From: Brachynemurus nebulosus
Lineage: Eukaryota; Arthropoda; Insecta; Neuroptera; Myrmeleontidae
NCBI GenBank assembly: GCA_035578155.1
Contig: JAPWDM010000017.1
Location: forward strand, 1,760,001-1,824,000
Length of the DNA: 64,000 bases
Reading direction: 5' to 3'
Shown: piece by piece, positions 22,091 through 35,548 of the stretch
Layout of the letters: each line of letters begins with the position of its first letter
Position numbering within the stretch: the first letter of the stretch is position 1
Program-made: the position numbers and the translations under genes
Notes under the pieces: model-generated
Databases searched by the model: none
What the model was told of the DNA's origin: nothing
What the model saw: only the letters and a program-made list of their open reading frames with translations

Positions 22091-23671
22091 AAATTTTGCT
22101 CCACCCACCGCCGGAGGCTTCTAGAACCGCCCCGGTAGTTTTCCCTCCTTCCGAGGTCGGCCAAAAAATTCGGATGGAGGGATGGAGGTTCCCGTTCTCT
22201 CCAAAAGTAACTACTACAGTGTTTGCCTTCATGGGGATTTAGAATTATTTTCCTATGTAGTACATGGAGAGAAAAATCATATAATTTTTGTAGATAAAAT
22301 TTCAGAAAAATTACCATGCTCTCTTTAATGCGTGCGTGATCGACGACCAAAGTAAAAAATATATTATAGCATGGTAAAATTTAATGTGGTAACACAACTT
22401 CTATCACACTCTTATGCATATATGTTATAGTTTAATTCTTGTTGTCGTACTCTTTCATTTGCGCATCAGACCCGCAATCTTATGTTGCTTCGGCTGTATC
22501 TGTAAAAACTTCGAAGATGCCCGATCTTTTCCGACCTTTGATTCTTTATGATCCATACAAAAATGATTGGCAACAATATATTCTAATACTGAAGATAGTG
22601 GAGTAACAAAATGATGAATTAAACGATGACCATCCGTCAAGACATTCTTATGAACACTACTTCGACAACACACGACACCACACCAGCTAACCAGCTACTT
22701 GCAACACCACCAGTCCTGCTATGTGACCTTCATATATGATTGTGTTGATACTTTCTGCAGCTTGCCTCGCTATGTGGCAGCGTTGATACCTTCTCTTTCT
22801 TTCTTTCTACTAATAGCTTTCTTTATTATTTTCTATTTTTCTGTCATTTTAAGACAGTATGGTAATTTTTGTAAGAAAAACAATTAAACTGTCGGCAATA
22901 GAACTTTTTACTGTGCTGTTTTACAAATTTTACGGCGCTAATATTACGGAAAGAACATTCTATCCTTTAAATTTTCTATGATTAATTATAATTTTTATAT
23001 TTTTACCGTACAAAATGAATATGTTCGCCTTTTACACGTCGATTGTAGTGCTGAGCACAGTAATTTTTATATGAATTTTCTCTCTGTGTAGTTACCAAGA
23101 AAAAAATTTTTGTAATTTTTTAGTTATCTCCATAACTACTTAGTTTTGGCCGCCAAAAGTGTAGCTGTCAATTACTTTCAGCCTCACCATACCGCTAACA
23201 TAGTTACTAAAATAATTCGCTTCCGGGGCCGATTCACCTATACTTATCCGGCTATACCTTTTATTTGTAAAAAATGTAAAAAAAAAATTTTATGGGAAAA
23301 AAGCCCCTATAAACGCCTATAAACGCATCATTCAATCTTTTTGGTTTGCGGGCTTAACCTAGATAATGTGACATTTCATATTTACACCAAATTTCATAAA
23401 AATACATTTCCCTATGGGAAAATTCAATAAAAATATTTTAAACAAAATTTGCATATATACGTGTATTTCAAAATGGCCGCCATGTGGTTGATAGGATTAA
23501 GTTGATCCTACCTAAAATTCTACCTAAGCTTAGAGTATGGGTAGTCAGTAAAAAAAAAAATTGGTACTTTTGTTTAGCATGTCCACATATTTTCATTAAT
23601 CTACCTAACTAATTTTAATAATAAAAATTATTTAACAGACCGATGATATTTTTTATTGCTTTAGTATTTAT
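22091..23671. other. Non-coding DNA, nothing recognised
   Basis: A GC-richer patch near 22105-22200 and a minus-strand 72-codon ORF (22455-22673) have no recognisable motif. The rest is AT-rich. Confidence 0.4.
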
Positions 23672-23932
23672 AGAATCACTTATTTCAAAATTTTTAGTTG
23701 AACAATTTCGATTTAATAACTGCTCACAAGTTACTGACCAATTATTAATTTTACTGTCTAATTGAATTTTTAACAAGCCAAGTATATATTAAACTGCTCA
23801 TTTCAAAATATTCTACTGTCCGTTTCTGTTTTTTTTACTGCTTACATTTTACCGCCAAATCTGTTATTAAACTTACCGTTTATATTTTCTTACTGACCAA
23901 AGCTGTAATTTCCTGCTCACCGTTTAAATCAT
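23672..23932 (+). repeat. Dispersed CTGACC-motif repeat, copy 2
   Basis: This is the reverse complement of 686-945 along about 260 bp, with the shared order of ACTGACC, ACTGCTC and AACAAGCCAAGTATAT-type words. Two such copies 23 kb apart establish a mobile family. Confidence 0.75.
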
Positions 23933-23934
23933 AG

Positions 23935-25725
23935 ACAAATTAAACTTGCTTAATTTAAAGATTCTATTTTGATGGTTGTAGCAGCTCTGGATAGCTATAG
24001 CGACAAAATTAACCAATTTCACCGATGAGTATAACTAGGATTCTTCTTGAGGCAACCTTGCCCCCACTTAGTTGTTAGTGAAGAATATTTATACGGTATC
24101 GGCTCGCGAGGGTAACTATAGCTTTCTTGAGGTACCCAAATTTAGAATTATTAAGGAATGAATTTTAAAAAAATCGATGAAAAACGCGTATGCAATATAC
24201 TAGCAGCAAAAATTGAATCGTATAAAAATTCAACACTTTATACCTACTTACTTATAAGAGTATTTATAATATTATATAAGCACAAGAAAATAATATTTAA
24301 AAAAAAATGAAAAATATATGTTTTTTAGTGAAATACGTATATATCCCTTGCTCAGATAATAATAATCTGAAATGTGTTGCATGTTATGAATAATAACAGA
24401 CATTTTTCTCTACTGTAAAAAAAAGCTGACATGTTTTCTTTGGCAAATTGAATAACATCCGATATATAAAAATGCTTTTCATCTTTTGAAATATATCAAC
24501 CAGTTAAAAAGCAGTAGGTACCTAGTTTTACAATAGCACGTTATCAAAGAATATAAAATAGAATATTTCTACCTTCCCTACAATACTATCCAATTCATCA
24601 CCACAGCAATCGTCAGCAATGGCAACCGAACTGTTGAAGTTTTCGTGTATATTTTGTATTTTTATGGAATATGGGAAAAAAATTTATTAGAATGTGTAGA
24701 ATATACCTACACAGGGTATTTGGTTTTATGATTTCACATGTATCAAAAGTAATGGAATGGCACAGGAATTTGGCGGATATTTTTGTAAAACTATCTAAAA
24801 TATAAATAAAAAAAACTTATTTCATTATTTTTGCTATTGGATGTTTTTAGAATTATTTTTGTACCTATATTTTTGGAATTTGATTTTACAGAAAAACACA
24901 TAATTGAGTGAGATATTTTATTATAGATATTTTAATGTTTTTCGTTTGTTGACGAGCTTTATGTTTCTAATTCCTGTATCAAAATTAAAAATAAAAATGT
25001 TTTCATATCTCAGGGTGATAATTTCTGTAAGTTTATCTTTTAGTTAAAATCGACCACCAAATGTGGGTAATGTATTTTTTCTGCTTTGAAGTCAAAACCA
25101 TTAGCTTGTGACCTTCCAGTGCCGTAGCTAACGCTATATCAAAATTTATTTGGGAGTCCTTTTTGAAAAATAAAAACACTCGCATAAACAATTTTGTCTT
25201 ACACATGTTTGGTCCCTTGTAGTTCGAGGTTTTGCATCTGCACCCCTGCTGATTATACAATTCGTAAAATTATACAAAACTAGCAGCCCATCCTAGCTGG
25301 TTTCGTGTTATTTCCAAGGGTATAATTTTTGATGGGTGACTTGTAACTGATAACACTGTAAACCATTAGTCAACATCAAAAAAAATTTACTAATTAAGAT
25401 CAAAATTTACGCCTTGCCTGGTTACAGAATGAATTTGTCACAAAGACTAATATACGTTACATTAAAAAGCAAGATAAATGTCATAAATTTGAATATTATA
25501 CAGGCTGTTTCTAGTAACTAAGAACATATAAATTTTAAAGTAGGAAATATTTGTTGTATGCAAAGGGTGCTTTATTTTATTTTTGCTAGATATTTAAAAT
25601 AAAATTAAATAATATTGTAACAAAATAATATTATTTTTTTTAATATTTTAAATAATTAATTTACATATTTAAATAATTATAAGTAAATATTAAATTAATA
25701 TTCAACTTTACTACTTAATAACAAA
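23935..25725. other. AT-rich DNA without recognisable gene
   Basis: Short ORFs only, none with recognisable domains. No repeat boundary was seen. Confidence 0.4.
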
Positions 25726-26099
25726 TAATAGGGTAATGTCGTATAAGACGGCGCACTTAACATTTAGGTGGCTACAAAAAAATAACGGAAAATATTATAG
25801 AAGTAAATTGTATTTATTCTAGTACCTTAATGATTAGTTAACGCTGTGATAAAGGATTTTTATTATAAACTCAATACCGGTTGAGTTATTAAAAAAATTC
25901 ACAAAATGGAAAATGCGCACTCTCGCACGACCGTGGGTGCGGGATCACACGACCGGTCGTGTAAGAGTGCGCATTGAGAGTGGTAAGATGGCGCACTTAT
26001 TAAAATGCTTGGAATTTAGCACAAAACGTATTTAAACAATCCCGCACCTACGTAACAGGAGAATTTCTTATGTCAGCACTTCATATTTTTCGTTATTCT

Positions 26100-26790
26100 A
26101 AACTTTGATCGTAAGCAACGGTAGGTGGTAATAAAAAAATAACGAAATTTTTGAAGGTTTAAGTGAAACAAGTTATGCATATTCCAAGGTGTGCCCACAC
26201 TTTTGACACCGTACTATACGAAATGCTATATTACACTACCGTGTCAAAAATATGGGTACTGTACAGCTTGGGCCAGGATGTCCCTATATTTTTAACGACG
26301 TAATGTACCGCCATACTGTCATAGCTCTATAGTCAAACCTATTGCAATTGTTAAAACCTACTTTTCGCTATCGAAACTTATCGACCCCGAATTACTTTTC
26401 ATAAATTGATTATAACTGATTAATTTAGGCTCCATTAGTCCTATTGATTGGGTCAGCAAGAGCACATTTAAAGAAAAGTTAATTTCCGTAACTTTTCGTA
26501 ATGGAAAACTTTTGATCGTAAATATTTCGTGAACGATATGTCGTAGGAAAAAATAACGAAATTTTTGAAGGTTTAAGCGAAGCAACTTGTGGGTATTCCA
26601 AACATTTTACGACTATTAAATTATAGTTTTCGTTATCGAGAATTATCGATATCGAATTACTTTTTATAAACTAGTTATAATTGGTTAATTTTAGGCTCCA
26701 CTAATCCCACTAATTTTATTAACAATAGAATATTTAAAAATAATTTTTTTCGTTATCGTTAGTTTTCGTAATCGTAAACTTTTGATGTAG
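26100..26790. repeat. Degenerate ~275-bp tandem block
   Basis: AAAATAACGAAATTTTTGAA, CTTTTGATCGTAA and TATCGAATTACTTTT recur in order in about three units. The same series recurs at 50035-50390, so the block is a dispersed repeat. Confidence 0.7.
26186..26305 (-). mobile_element. Palindromic MITE, copy 2
   Basis: Read in reverse, ACGGTAGTGTA, GTCAAAAGTGTGGGCA and ACGTCGTTAAAAATATAGGG follow the layout of 1514-1673. It interrupts the tandem block above. Confidence 0.65.
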
Positions 26791-27309
26791 GAACTTGGGT
26801 TACACGAACTTACATCGTACGAAAGTTTGCTGTATAGAATTCCTTAGAAAAGTTAAAGAAATATATGATAAAAGAGACTGTCGTGTAAGAATGTACGCGC
26901 CGTTTTACACGCCTTTGTACTGCGCCATCTTACACGCCTGCCTATTATCAACAAAATCATCCTGTGGGAATCATCCAACCCTAATGACACAAATTAAAGT
27001 GATCGGAGCTAGTTCGTAACTAATTTTACTAGCCACAGGAATATTCATAACATTTAAATATTTTGACATAAACTGTAGTAACACATTCAAGTTCAAGAAA
27101 AATAATATCAAATCGTAGGTACTAAAAATTTTAAACTTATCTAGAATATTGGGATTATGTAGTAAACCAATATTTTTTGGTGAACAATTACGGATAGCCG
27201 AACACTTTAAAACACGATCAAAGTTGGTGACAAATTTCGTTCCTGTTTCGAGAAAACAGGAGTGCGCACTCTTACCGATCGCGCCATCTTACATGACCCT
27301 ACCCTACTT

Positions 27310-27777
27310 GGCAAAAATTTTTACATTTATTTTAACTATATACTTTTATTAAAAAAAAAATTACAATATATAAATAAAAAAATATAATAACTTCACCATT
27401 ATTCAAATTCTTGAATGTAAGCCAGTCCTCACAAACACTTTTTAAGTCTTTATCTTTGCGATAAATTTCCAAGATTCGCTTAATATTTAAAAATTTCCAT
27501 CTAATTTTATAATTTATTTCTCTTTTTTCTGGCAGTCAACCTAACTGCAAATAATATTACCTCCATGTCTATTAAAAAAGCCGAAAACTTAACACTTTAC
27601 CAGCCCCAGAAATTAATAACTTGAACAAGGATCCAAACCATGTTATCTTGAACGATTAAATATATTTGAACAAAGCTCTATTGAAGTTATAACATGACAG
27701 TTTTATACAACTTTATTATTTGGACAATCCTTCTAACCTTTTTCTGTTCTCATTTGATCTATTCAACTTACGAATTG
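27310..27777. other. AT-rich DNA, nothing recognised
   Basis: There is no gene or repeat that I can support here. Confidence 0.4.
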
Positions 27778-27975
27778 GTAATGATAGCTATTACTCACGA
27801 AGGTGAAATTGCGACACGAGCCGAGTTTACGAGGCGAATGTCGTAATGTATCTGAGTGAGTAATCCCCATTGCAAGCGAGTAGAATACTATTATATTTTA
27901 TCTACGACTTTTTTCCTTTTTGATTTAAATGCAATTGAATATAAATTTTAAATCAATAGAATAAAATTTTAATCC
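27778..27975 (+). repeat. Dispersed repeat with AATGATAGCTATTAC start, copy 1
   Basis: Shares AATGATAGCTATTAC, GAAATTGCGACA, GAGCCGA, TATCTACGACTTTT-like and TTGATTTAAAT words with 34018-34200. The GC-richer middle is partly palindromic. Confidence 0.65.
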
Positions 27976-29420
27976 AGGGTAAAACAGAGAGCCTCAAATG
28001 GCCGTCTCTCGCCATACGGGCGAGACGGCAAACGTCTGTAGTTTTCAAATAACTCGGTTGAAAGCGCTATCAATCAGTCAGTAGTAAGTCTCTGTTGCTA
28101 GTGTCACGTATTGCTTCTGTCGTCTATTTACTTTTAAAAGAAATGATCATTTATCATGTTTTTAGTTTTCAGTATATCGTAGGTCAATATATTTATATTT
28201 TTAAGTAAGATAAACCGTATTTAGTAATGGTAATGTGCATTTGAGGATTATTTAGGTCTAATTCCATATCACCACGTTCTTTTTGTTTACATTCTCGTCC
28301 GCCATATTTGCTGACGCGTTATGGTCATTGTTCCTGCCGTTTGGGAGAGATAGCCATATTATCATTGGGCTAGTTAAACGCCTGTTTAATACTGTTTTAT
28401 TCTAACATATTTAATTCTTTTACCAAATAAATACGGTCCTAAGGCAGGTTCCACTAAAGGTAGATGGGCAGAAGAAGATCCAAAAAATGCTATAAATAAA
28501 GATAAAATGACTAAAAAGGTTATTGAATCCTTTGCCTTAGCATGTATGTATGTATTAAGAATTGAATGTATTAAGTTAAATAAATACATGTAAACAAATG
28601 ATTAACTTTTTAGTACAATTCCTCCTTCGTTCTTAGGGATTTTGTGGGCTAGCCTTTTATCACTTTGGTATATGGCCATCTAACACCTATATACGGGTGA
28701 GATGGCCAAGTGTTACGTAATCATAAAAAGTCCATTATTTTTTTAAACTAAGATCTTACTTATTAAGGAACTCGCATTTTGGTTCACATATACATAAAGC
28801 AGTTTCTGTAAATTTTCCAGATTATTATAGCCATAATTGGCTCCCCTATTGGCTTTTGAAAAAATCATGGCCATCTATCCCTACTTTACCCTATCTCTAA
28901 TTTCATTAAATGTACGTATATGTATCTATGGAAACGATCAAAATAAAATTCAAATTGTTTTAGCTTTGTTCGTGCAACAGTTTTGAAAGTACAAAACTGT
29001 ACGGAGCATGCGTATTTATTAAATGAGCGTTCGAGCAAAACTAAATTTGTGATTTGATTGGAAATCTAATGTTCTAGCAGCTTAAAAATTAAATTTCGAA
29101 CTAATACACGACAGCAAGAAAAATTCACTAACTTTTAACAAATTTGTCGGATTGTACTTGCGCAGTAGATATCAAATATATTACTGTTTAAAATTTAAAT
29201 ATTTTATTGTCTGTTAGGTTAGATGTATTGTTAGGGAACTTTTATTTCAGTTGTTTTTTCTTGTGGAATTTTTTTGAAATATTTTTTTTACTAGATACCT
29301 ACAGGTAAATAATTTTTAAAAAGAAATATTCATATTTAAATACAGTTTTAATGTGCCCTTTTTATCGTTTAGAGAGAAAAAATTAATTCACAATAATATT
29401 TTTCATTAGTTTTTCTTTCT
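27976..29420. other. Intergenic DNA with GGCCATCT words
   Basis: Words such as GGCCGTCTC, GGCCATCTAAC and GATGGCCA are scattered near 28000-28060, 28675-28710 and 28860, possibly parts of a degraded element. No gene is visible. Confidence 0.4.
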
Positions 29421-29424
29421 CTTA

Positions 29425-29733
29425 TTGTACAAAATCAATGAAAGTTCATCCAGCTCCAGTACGTTTAGTTCCAGTGACTTGTCTAGTTCGAGCGATGATG
29501 ATTTATTTGATTTTGAAATTAATAGAATTCGACCAAAAAATGAAAATTACTTTGAAAATACTATTCAATTATTTAATAATAAAGAATTTATTGCGCATTT
29601 CAAAATAAATAGACGTGTAGCTGAAAGTCTAGCAGAACATTTTCAGCTTAGTGAATATTTAAAACATCAGTTGGGTGGGAATGGAAAATTAAATGCGCTT
29701 ATTGGAATGGAATGGAAAATTAAATGCAATTAA
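29425..29733 (+). pseudogene. PIF/Harbinger-like transposase N-terminal fragment
   Basis: A Ser/Asp-rich start is followed by NYFENTIQLFNNKEFIAHF, NRRVAESLAEHFQLSEYL and GGNGKLNAL. This order resembles the N-terminal region of Harbinger (HARBI1-type) transposases from insects. The frame ends just after GKLNAL, in a short duplication of GGAAAATTAAATGC. The DDE nuclease domain is absent and no downstream continuation was seen, so it cannot be functional. Confidence 0.6.
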
Positions 29734-29739
29734 ATGTTT

Positions 29740-30180
29740 TAATATTTCTTTGGATATTTTGCAAATATTTTAATAACCAAAAGCAAAATTGTTAAATTAC
29801 GTAAAATGTCAATCTTTTATAACCTTATTAGTCATACTATGAAATATGTATGACATCTAGGGCTGCCAGGTTTTTTTTAACAGACCCGCCGACAGAGGCT
29901 CCAAAAATCGCCCAAAACCGCTTACACTCAAAATGTACCGCAAAAAACCGCGCAGTTTTTAATAACTGGGTTAATTTGTCAATTCTATTGCCCAAAAAAT
30001 GCAAAAAATACTGTACACTAAATCTCGAATTCACCGTTCGAGCGTCAAAATAATTTGAAACTAGTTTGTTGTTGAACATGCGCAGTAGTAATAGTTTGAA
30101 AAATCACTAATTAGTTTGAAATTGGTTGCACGAACAAACCTTTTGTTTACTTACAGGTTATTACACAACATATATGAAAT
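29740..30180. other. Intergenic DNA with CCGC-rich patch
   Basis: The patch near 29855-29965 begins CTAGGGCTGCCAGGTT and is relatively GC-rich. It may be one end of a hAT-like element, but no partner end was found. No coding signal was seen. Confidence 0.4.
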
Positions 30181-30400
30181 TAAAACTTAGGTATAGATAG
30201 GTATATTATTATGCACAAAACAATCGTAAACTCATTGAATAATGGATAATACAGTAATTTCATTGGTCGAAAGGTATTGAGTAATGATTATACCTCCACA
30301 CCTTTGAATAATGCCTAACTTCCTCAATAATTAACGGATATGTAATAAGTTCGTTCTTCAACAGGAATAGAAAAAACTAATTTCTATTCATTTTATTTTG
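30180..30400 (+). repeat. Dispersed repeat segment related to 34300-34480
   Basis: Shares TTTCATTGGTCGAAA, TTGAGTAATG, CCTCCACAC and TTCAACAGGA in order with 34330-34465. Confidence 0.65.
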
Positions 30401-31796
30401 CATAATCTCATAAACTGTTTAATAATTTATCTTATTATGTACTATATTTCAGCAAACTGTATGTGCAACGTTGCCAAATGTACAATCAGCTGCGATATTT
30501 GTTGATAAAATATGACGAGGGCATAAAATCGTCGCAACTGACACCATTTTAGCCCTTCGTCGGATATGACACGTCAGAAATGGCACGCCACCTCCTAGCT
30601 TCGCTTAGGTGTCTATTTTGTTTTCATTTTGGCATTTTATATAATTTTCAACATATACACTTTATATAGCTGTTCAGTGTTCTTATACATGTTTTATAGC
30701 TGTGATCCACGGTTTCGTCTGCGTAAACATATCTGAATTATGGGTTCAATTACTTTTAAATCAGATATTCCAAAATTCTGTACGAAACGTTATTTATTTA
30801 TGATTAAACGTTAAGGGATTGGTTTCGCTCACTAAGAGACTCTAAAATAGATATGTCGCCGGAAATAATTTTTTGTCCATTCCCGCTCATTCCGAAAGGG
30901 AGGCGTTGTCGGTTGGGGTCTTATTAATACATATAAGTATTTATGAGTAAAAGAAAAAAATAAAACGCAATGAAAAAGACCATTCCGTTCAAACGTTACA
31001 AGTATAAAAATTAATTTTGCGATTTTAATGATCCTTAATCACTATGATCTTATTATCTAATGGTACATAATCACTACGATCTTACTACTCAAGTTCCATT
31101 TAGCTGTTTAAGTCCTTTTTTGGTCTATAACACCCTGACGGACAATTTTGATCTCAAGTTAACTTCTCGTATAACTTAATAATATTTGAAAAGAACTTTT
31201 TTCAGAATCCTGGGCAGCGTATACAATATAGCTTATGTCAGCCTGGAAATTATTTTGGAACTGTGAAGGGAAATTATATAAAAATTGTCACGAGCATAGT
31301 TGCCCGTGAAAATCGAGCTCTGAACTACCCGTCAATTTCAATAACTAAGCCATACACTCTTGAAAATTAAATTGAAGTACGTCTGTACTAAATGAGAAGA
31401 CATGTATCTACATGAACTTACGTATTACACGTAAACATGTGCATATACAATATATATTTTAAATGCAGGAATACGTGTAGATATAAATATACGGGGAAAA
31501 CACAACAGTGATGCTATATAAATAGTAGCCCTAAAGCGATATAACCGACGACGAAACAAGCATTCCCCTTGGCTACTGTCAACCAAACCGTTCATTTTAT
31601 TCACCACTGTGGTGTTCTCAACTCAAACTGCCACTTCAACCACCTCAAATTGCAATCATATTTGAATTCAATAATAATGAAAATGCAAATATAAAAGATT
31701 CTTCTTTTAAAGTGAAACATGTTTGCCGTCTATATCAGTTAATCATATAAATCATCAATAAAGGAAAATGTCATTGTTTGTTGGATATCATGTATT
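30401..31796. other. AT-rich DNA without recognisable gene
   Basis: Only short ORFs without motifs were seen. Confidence 0.4.
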
Positions 31797-32731
31797 AAGT
31801 CAGGTCTACATATAACGAACGAACGTGAACGAATACGAAGAAACGCGAAGAAACGTGAACGAAAATGAACAAGCAAAAAAAAAAAAAAAAAAAAAAACAC
31901 AAACGAACGCGAATGAACAATTAATGTCAATTTGTTGACGCTCGGCTACACAATAATTTTTTAAATAAGTTTAATAAATTTTGAAATGGAAAGTTATCGC
32001 AGTAAGAGTTTTATGGTCTATTAATATCGCCCACATTATGACGCAAATTTTATCATGCCGTCTTTAAAAACCAACAAAGCAAAAAGATGTTGGTAGATGG
32101 TTTTGTTTCATAAAAGCAAATCTCGTGATAATGCCTCTAATTTACTAACTGAATTAATTTGTGAAAATTCCTAATATTTTGGAAATTTTAGAAGATCACC
32201 GCTATCAAATTTCGAAAAGTTAACTGAAATAGTTGGACCAAAAATATCTAAACAAAATATATACTCATTATCGGAAAGCAATTCCTGTTAAAAAGACACA
32301 TTGCGACTTCTGTTATTACACATTGCGACGTCTGTTAATCAAATTTTCCCTCCAAAGATTCCCGCACGTTATTTCTTTTCCTGGTAATTTTGTAAAAATT
32401 ATCTAAAACGTTCCAAAACATCGGAACAAAATTTCAAATCTTATCAATTTTAAATTGTTAACTGAATTTATTTTAAACTGTCTATCTTAATTTATTGTTA
32501 GAATAATTTTTAATCGTCCATATCTGACAGACCCAAACAAACACGAACGAATCTTTTTCTTTGATGTACCGACAACAAATGGAAAACATTCGTGAGTGTT
32601 TGAAACTGTTCGTTCGTGTATGTTCGCTTTCGTGACTACGTCCACATTTCTTCGTTTATGTTTGTTCGCTACCATTCGTTTACTTTTTTTCGCATTCGTT
32701 TGCGTTCGTTCGTTATATGTAGACCCGGCTT
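31797..32731. mobile_element. Fold-back-like element with GAACGAA arms
   Basis: The ends match as inverted copies around GTCTACATATAACGAACG (31804 onward) and CGTTATATGTAGAC (ending 32724). Both arms then run into iterated ACGAA/GAACG words, diverging inward. An A-run of about 23 nt sits at 31875-31897. There is no transposase, and ORFs over the arms merely translate the repeat. Iterated-motif arms are the signature of fold-back transposons. Confidence 0.75.
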
Positions 32732-32948
32732 TATTTTTCAACCGAATCTATTATTTTATCCAACGCCCCCACCATCAAAAAAGTCTTTAGTATACACTTT
32801 ATCATTTTGTACAGTTACTGAAACTTTGTTCATGGTAGTGATGGGATGTCACGCTTCAAATTTGTGAGACAATGTTGGATTAATGAGACTCAAGCATTAT
32901 ATAAGGGGCTTCATATGTCATTTATTTTTGTATTGTTTATAAGTGCGC

Positions 32949-33817
32949 TTAAGGTGGACCACTAGTGTGACATTTTGAAAAAATTGCATGTTTCGATAGT
33001 CTATACCTTTAAAAATAACATACTAAAATTTCAAGAGGATATCTCAAATAGCTTTTGAGTTACAGCCATCTGAAGAGCGGATTCTGATTTTCATTGTTAA
33101 CTTTGAGGTATTGAGAAATGTATGAAGGTTGATAGTTCGTGGCAGCCAGTCACATGTTGTAGAGCAGCTAAGCCCTGACACATTTAAACGACTCATTGAG
33201 TTTTACTATGACCGTTATAGTGAATACATTGTAAATACTTTTAGTAAAAATTCTCGGTGATTAAAACTAAAAGGTAAGGTAGAGAAAAACTACGTTTATC
33301 AAATTTGCTGCAGTTATAACTCGAAGACAAATCATCCGATCGATTTGATTGTTATTGCACCTTTTTTATATATGTTTCTTCTTGCCACGAACCGCCAGTT
33401 TTTGGATCGAATAAAAAAATGTAATTTTTGCAAACCAAAAGTCATCAAATTTTCGCACAAAATTTGAAACTTTTTTTTAAACTCCGCCATTTTGTTAAAT
33501 TTCAACTTTTTTTCCGATTGAGGTTCACGGCACGGACAACACCTTCTAGTTTAATAGGCTTTTTTTTTATTTCTAGCACTGTGAAGGTCGCTCTCACTGC
33601 AGCAGTGGAGGGACTTTTTTTGGAGCCTTGGGAGATCGCGAAAAACTCACTAAATTTTCAATTTTTTTTGGTCCAAAAATTTTATCATGGATTTATTATA
33701 TGTCAACCAATATATATCCTTAAAATAATAAAGCAATCCATCCATACAGTAGTTTTCTTTAAAAAATTTCCCAAAAATAACCTTTTTTCAAGCGGTCACA
33801 CTAGTGGTCCCCCTTAA
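32949..33817. mobile_element. TTAA-flanked 861-bp non-autonomous DNA element
   Basis: TTAA occurs at both ends (32949-32952, 33814-33817). Just inside are inverted termini GGTGGACCACTAGTGTGAC and GTCACACTAGTGGTCCCCC, differing at one base. TTAA duplication is the hallmark of piggyBac-type insertion, although a TA duplication with an A-initial terminus would fit equally. The inside has no transposase ORF. Confidence 0.8.
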
Positions 33818-33989
33818 GTTATTCCGTTATTCAAGAAATATAAATTAGTTTAAACAATTATCTATTTGACTTTATTTAACTTGAAATGTAAAATCAAATT
33901 GTTTGTTAATATTCATTTAGTATGACAATTAGAGTTCCCGGACATGGAATGATTTTGAATTTACTCAAAATATTTAAGCAAAGTAAAAT
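33818..33989. other. AT-rich spacer
   Basis: Nothing was recognised between the TTAA element and the next repeat. Confidence 0.4.
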
Positions 33990-34480
33990 GTTTAATTGTA
34001 TGTTATTCAATGAACGAATAATGATAGCTATTACCAATGAAGATGAAATTGCGACATGAGCCGACGAGTGTGGTAATTCACCTGATTGTGAGTGCGCAAT
34101 AGCCATTGCACGCCAGTAGAGTACTATACTTTTTCTACGACTTTTCCTCTTTTGATTTAAATAAAATTGAATATAAATTATAAATTAAAAGAATATTATT
34201 CTTAACCGATATCAGTTCCTTAAATATTCGTGTATGTACTCGTACACTTTACTACGTAATATTAATATATATAAAATTAAAACTTGATAAATACCTAAAT
34301 TATTTATAAAACAACTGCAAGTCTATTGAATTATGGTTAATACGGTGATTTCATTGGTCGAAAAATATTGAGTAATGGTCATTCCTCCACACTTTTGAAT
34401 AATGTTTAATTTTCTCACTAATTAGTGGATATACAATGAGTTTGATTTTCAACAGGAGTAGAAAAAATACAATTTTGTAC
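33990..34480 (+). repeat. Dispersed AATGATAGCTATTAC repeat, copy 2
   Basis: The first half parallels 27778-27975 and the second half parallels 30180-30400, so the two shorter segments are parts of one larger family of which this is the longest copy. Confidence 0.7.
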
Positions 34481-35546
34481 CCCTTTTCACCCTCTTTGGG
34501 ATCGAATTTCCAAAAATCTTTCTTAATGAATGCTTAAGTTACAAAATAAACCTACCCTTCAGATTTCAAGTTTCTAGCATAAGCAGTTTTAGATCGGTGC
34601 TGATGAGTCAGTTAGGACAAACATGTAGTTTTAGATGTGTGTAGACTTTTTTGATGAGGCGAGAACTACTACAATAGTGGCGTTATGTGGCCTGAAACTG
34701 TACAATGGTGAAATTGAAAAGTTGGCCCAAAATAAGTCATCAAAGGTGACTCAAATCAATTTCGGCTTTTATTCAAAACTGCACTAGAACGCCACTTCTA
34801 AAACATCACTAAAACTTCTTGTAAGATGCCTTTAGGAACTCGTTTTATTTTCTAAACGTATTTTATTACGTATTATTTTATTTACACTGAATCAACTGGG
34901 AAAAAAATGATTAAAATGCAAGAAACTTGTGAATGAAATCCCACATATATGAAGAACGTAGATTTTATTATTTTTCTTATAGGTAGAAATGGAATGAAGG
35001 TCTTTAGTAAGGGGTCAGCTTTTTATAAGAAAAAGTCTATAAATCAGAAAAGGAGACCTCACAAAAATCTTGTTATTCACCTCCAGTTTTAGTTTTGCAT
35101 TGTCACTGTTCGCGTGACACTGTTCTCTTTCCAACATATTAGTTCCACTATGTCGTAAAATTTTGAAGATAACCAATAGGTATTTATATATATAAATATC
35201 CGATAATACGCATTTTATGTTTCATATAGCAATATTCATACAGTTGAATAAGAATTTGTATAGTCAATCATTGTATCTAAATTGATTTATTTACACATTA
35301 TCAATATATTAATTGCTAATTTCGGTCATTCGAACAAAAACGAAACTGATTGTACGAATTTTGAGATTATATATTTATATATTTGGAATTAAAAGTAACG
35401 GCAAAAATTAGATAAGAAAAGTTAATAAGAAATAAATTTACTCGTAAAATAAGTTATTTCCACAAATATACTATAATCTTTTTAATTTCTTTAATTTTTA
35501 AATTTATCTTTTAGTTCCTTCGGTGGCGAACAACATTATAATATGT
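34481..35546. other. AT-rich DNA without recognisable gene
   Basis: Neither ORFs with motifs nor repeat ends were found. Confidence 0.4.
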
Positions 35547-35548
35547 AA

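Larger units (their letters stand above)
25729..27306. mobile_element. ~1.58-kb element with TAAGATGGCGC termini
   Basis: The left end (TAGGGTAATGTC...TAAGACGGCGC) and the inverted right end (GCGCCATCTTACATGACCCTA) are about 26-bp terminal inverted repeats with a few mismatches. TAAGATGGCGC also recurs inside near 25985 and, inverted, near 26920. No transposase ORF is seen. A TA target duplication is possible. It encloses a nested MITE and a ~275-bp tandem block. Confidence 0.65.

Noticed and set aside
22455..22673. Minus-strand 72-codon ORF
   Set aside because: Composition is somewhat protein-like, but there is no recognisable motif, promoter or homology that I can name. Left unannotated.
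29850..30079. Overlapping 67- and 80-codon ORFs on opposite strands
   Set aside because: No conserved motifs. They arise from a GC-richer patch that may be a hAT-like end.
33428..33817. 129-codon ORF inside the TTAA element
   Set aside because: Phe/Leu-rich translation of AT-rich DNA with no transposase motif, and it overlaps the right terminus.
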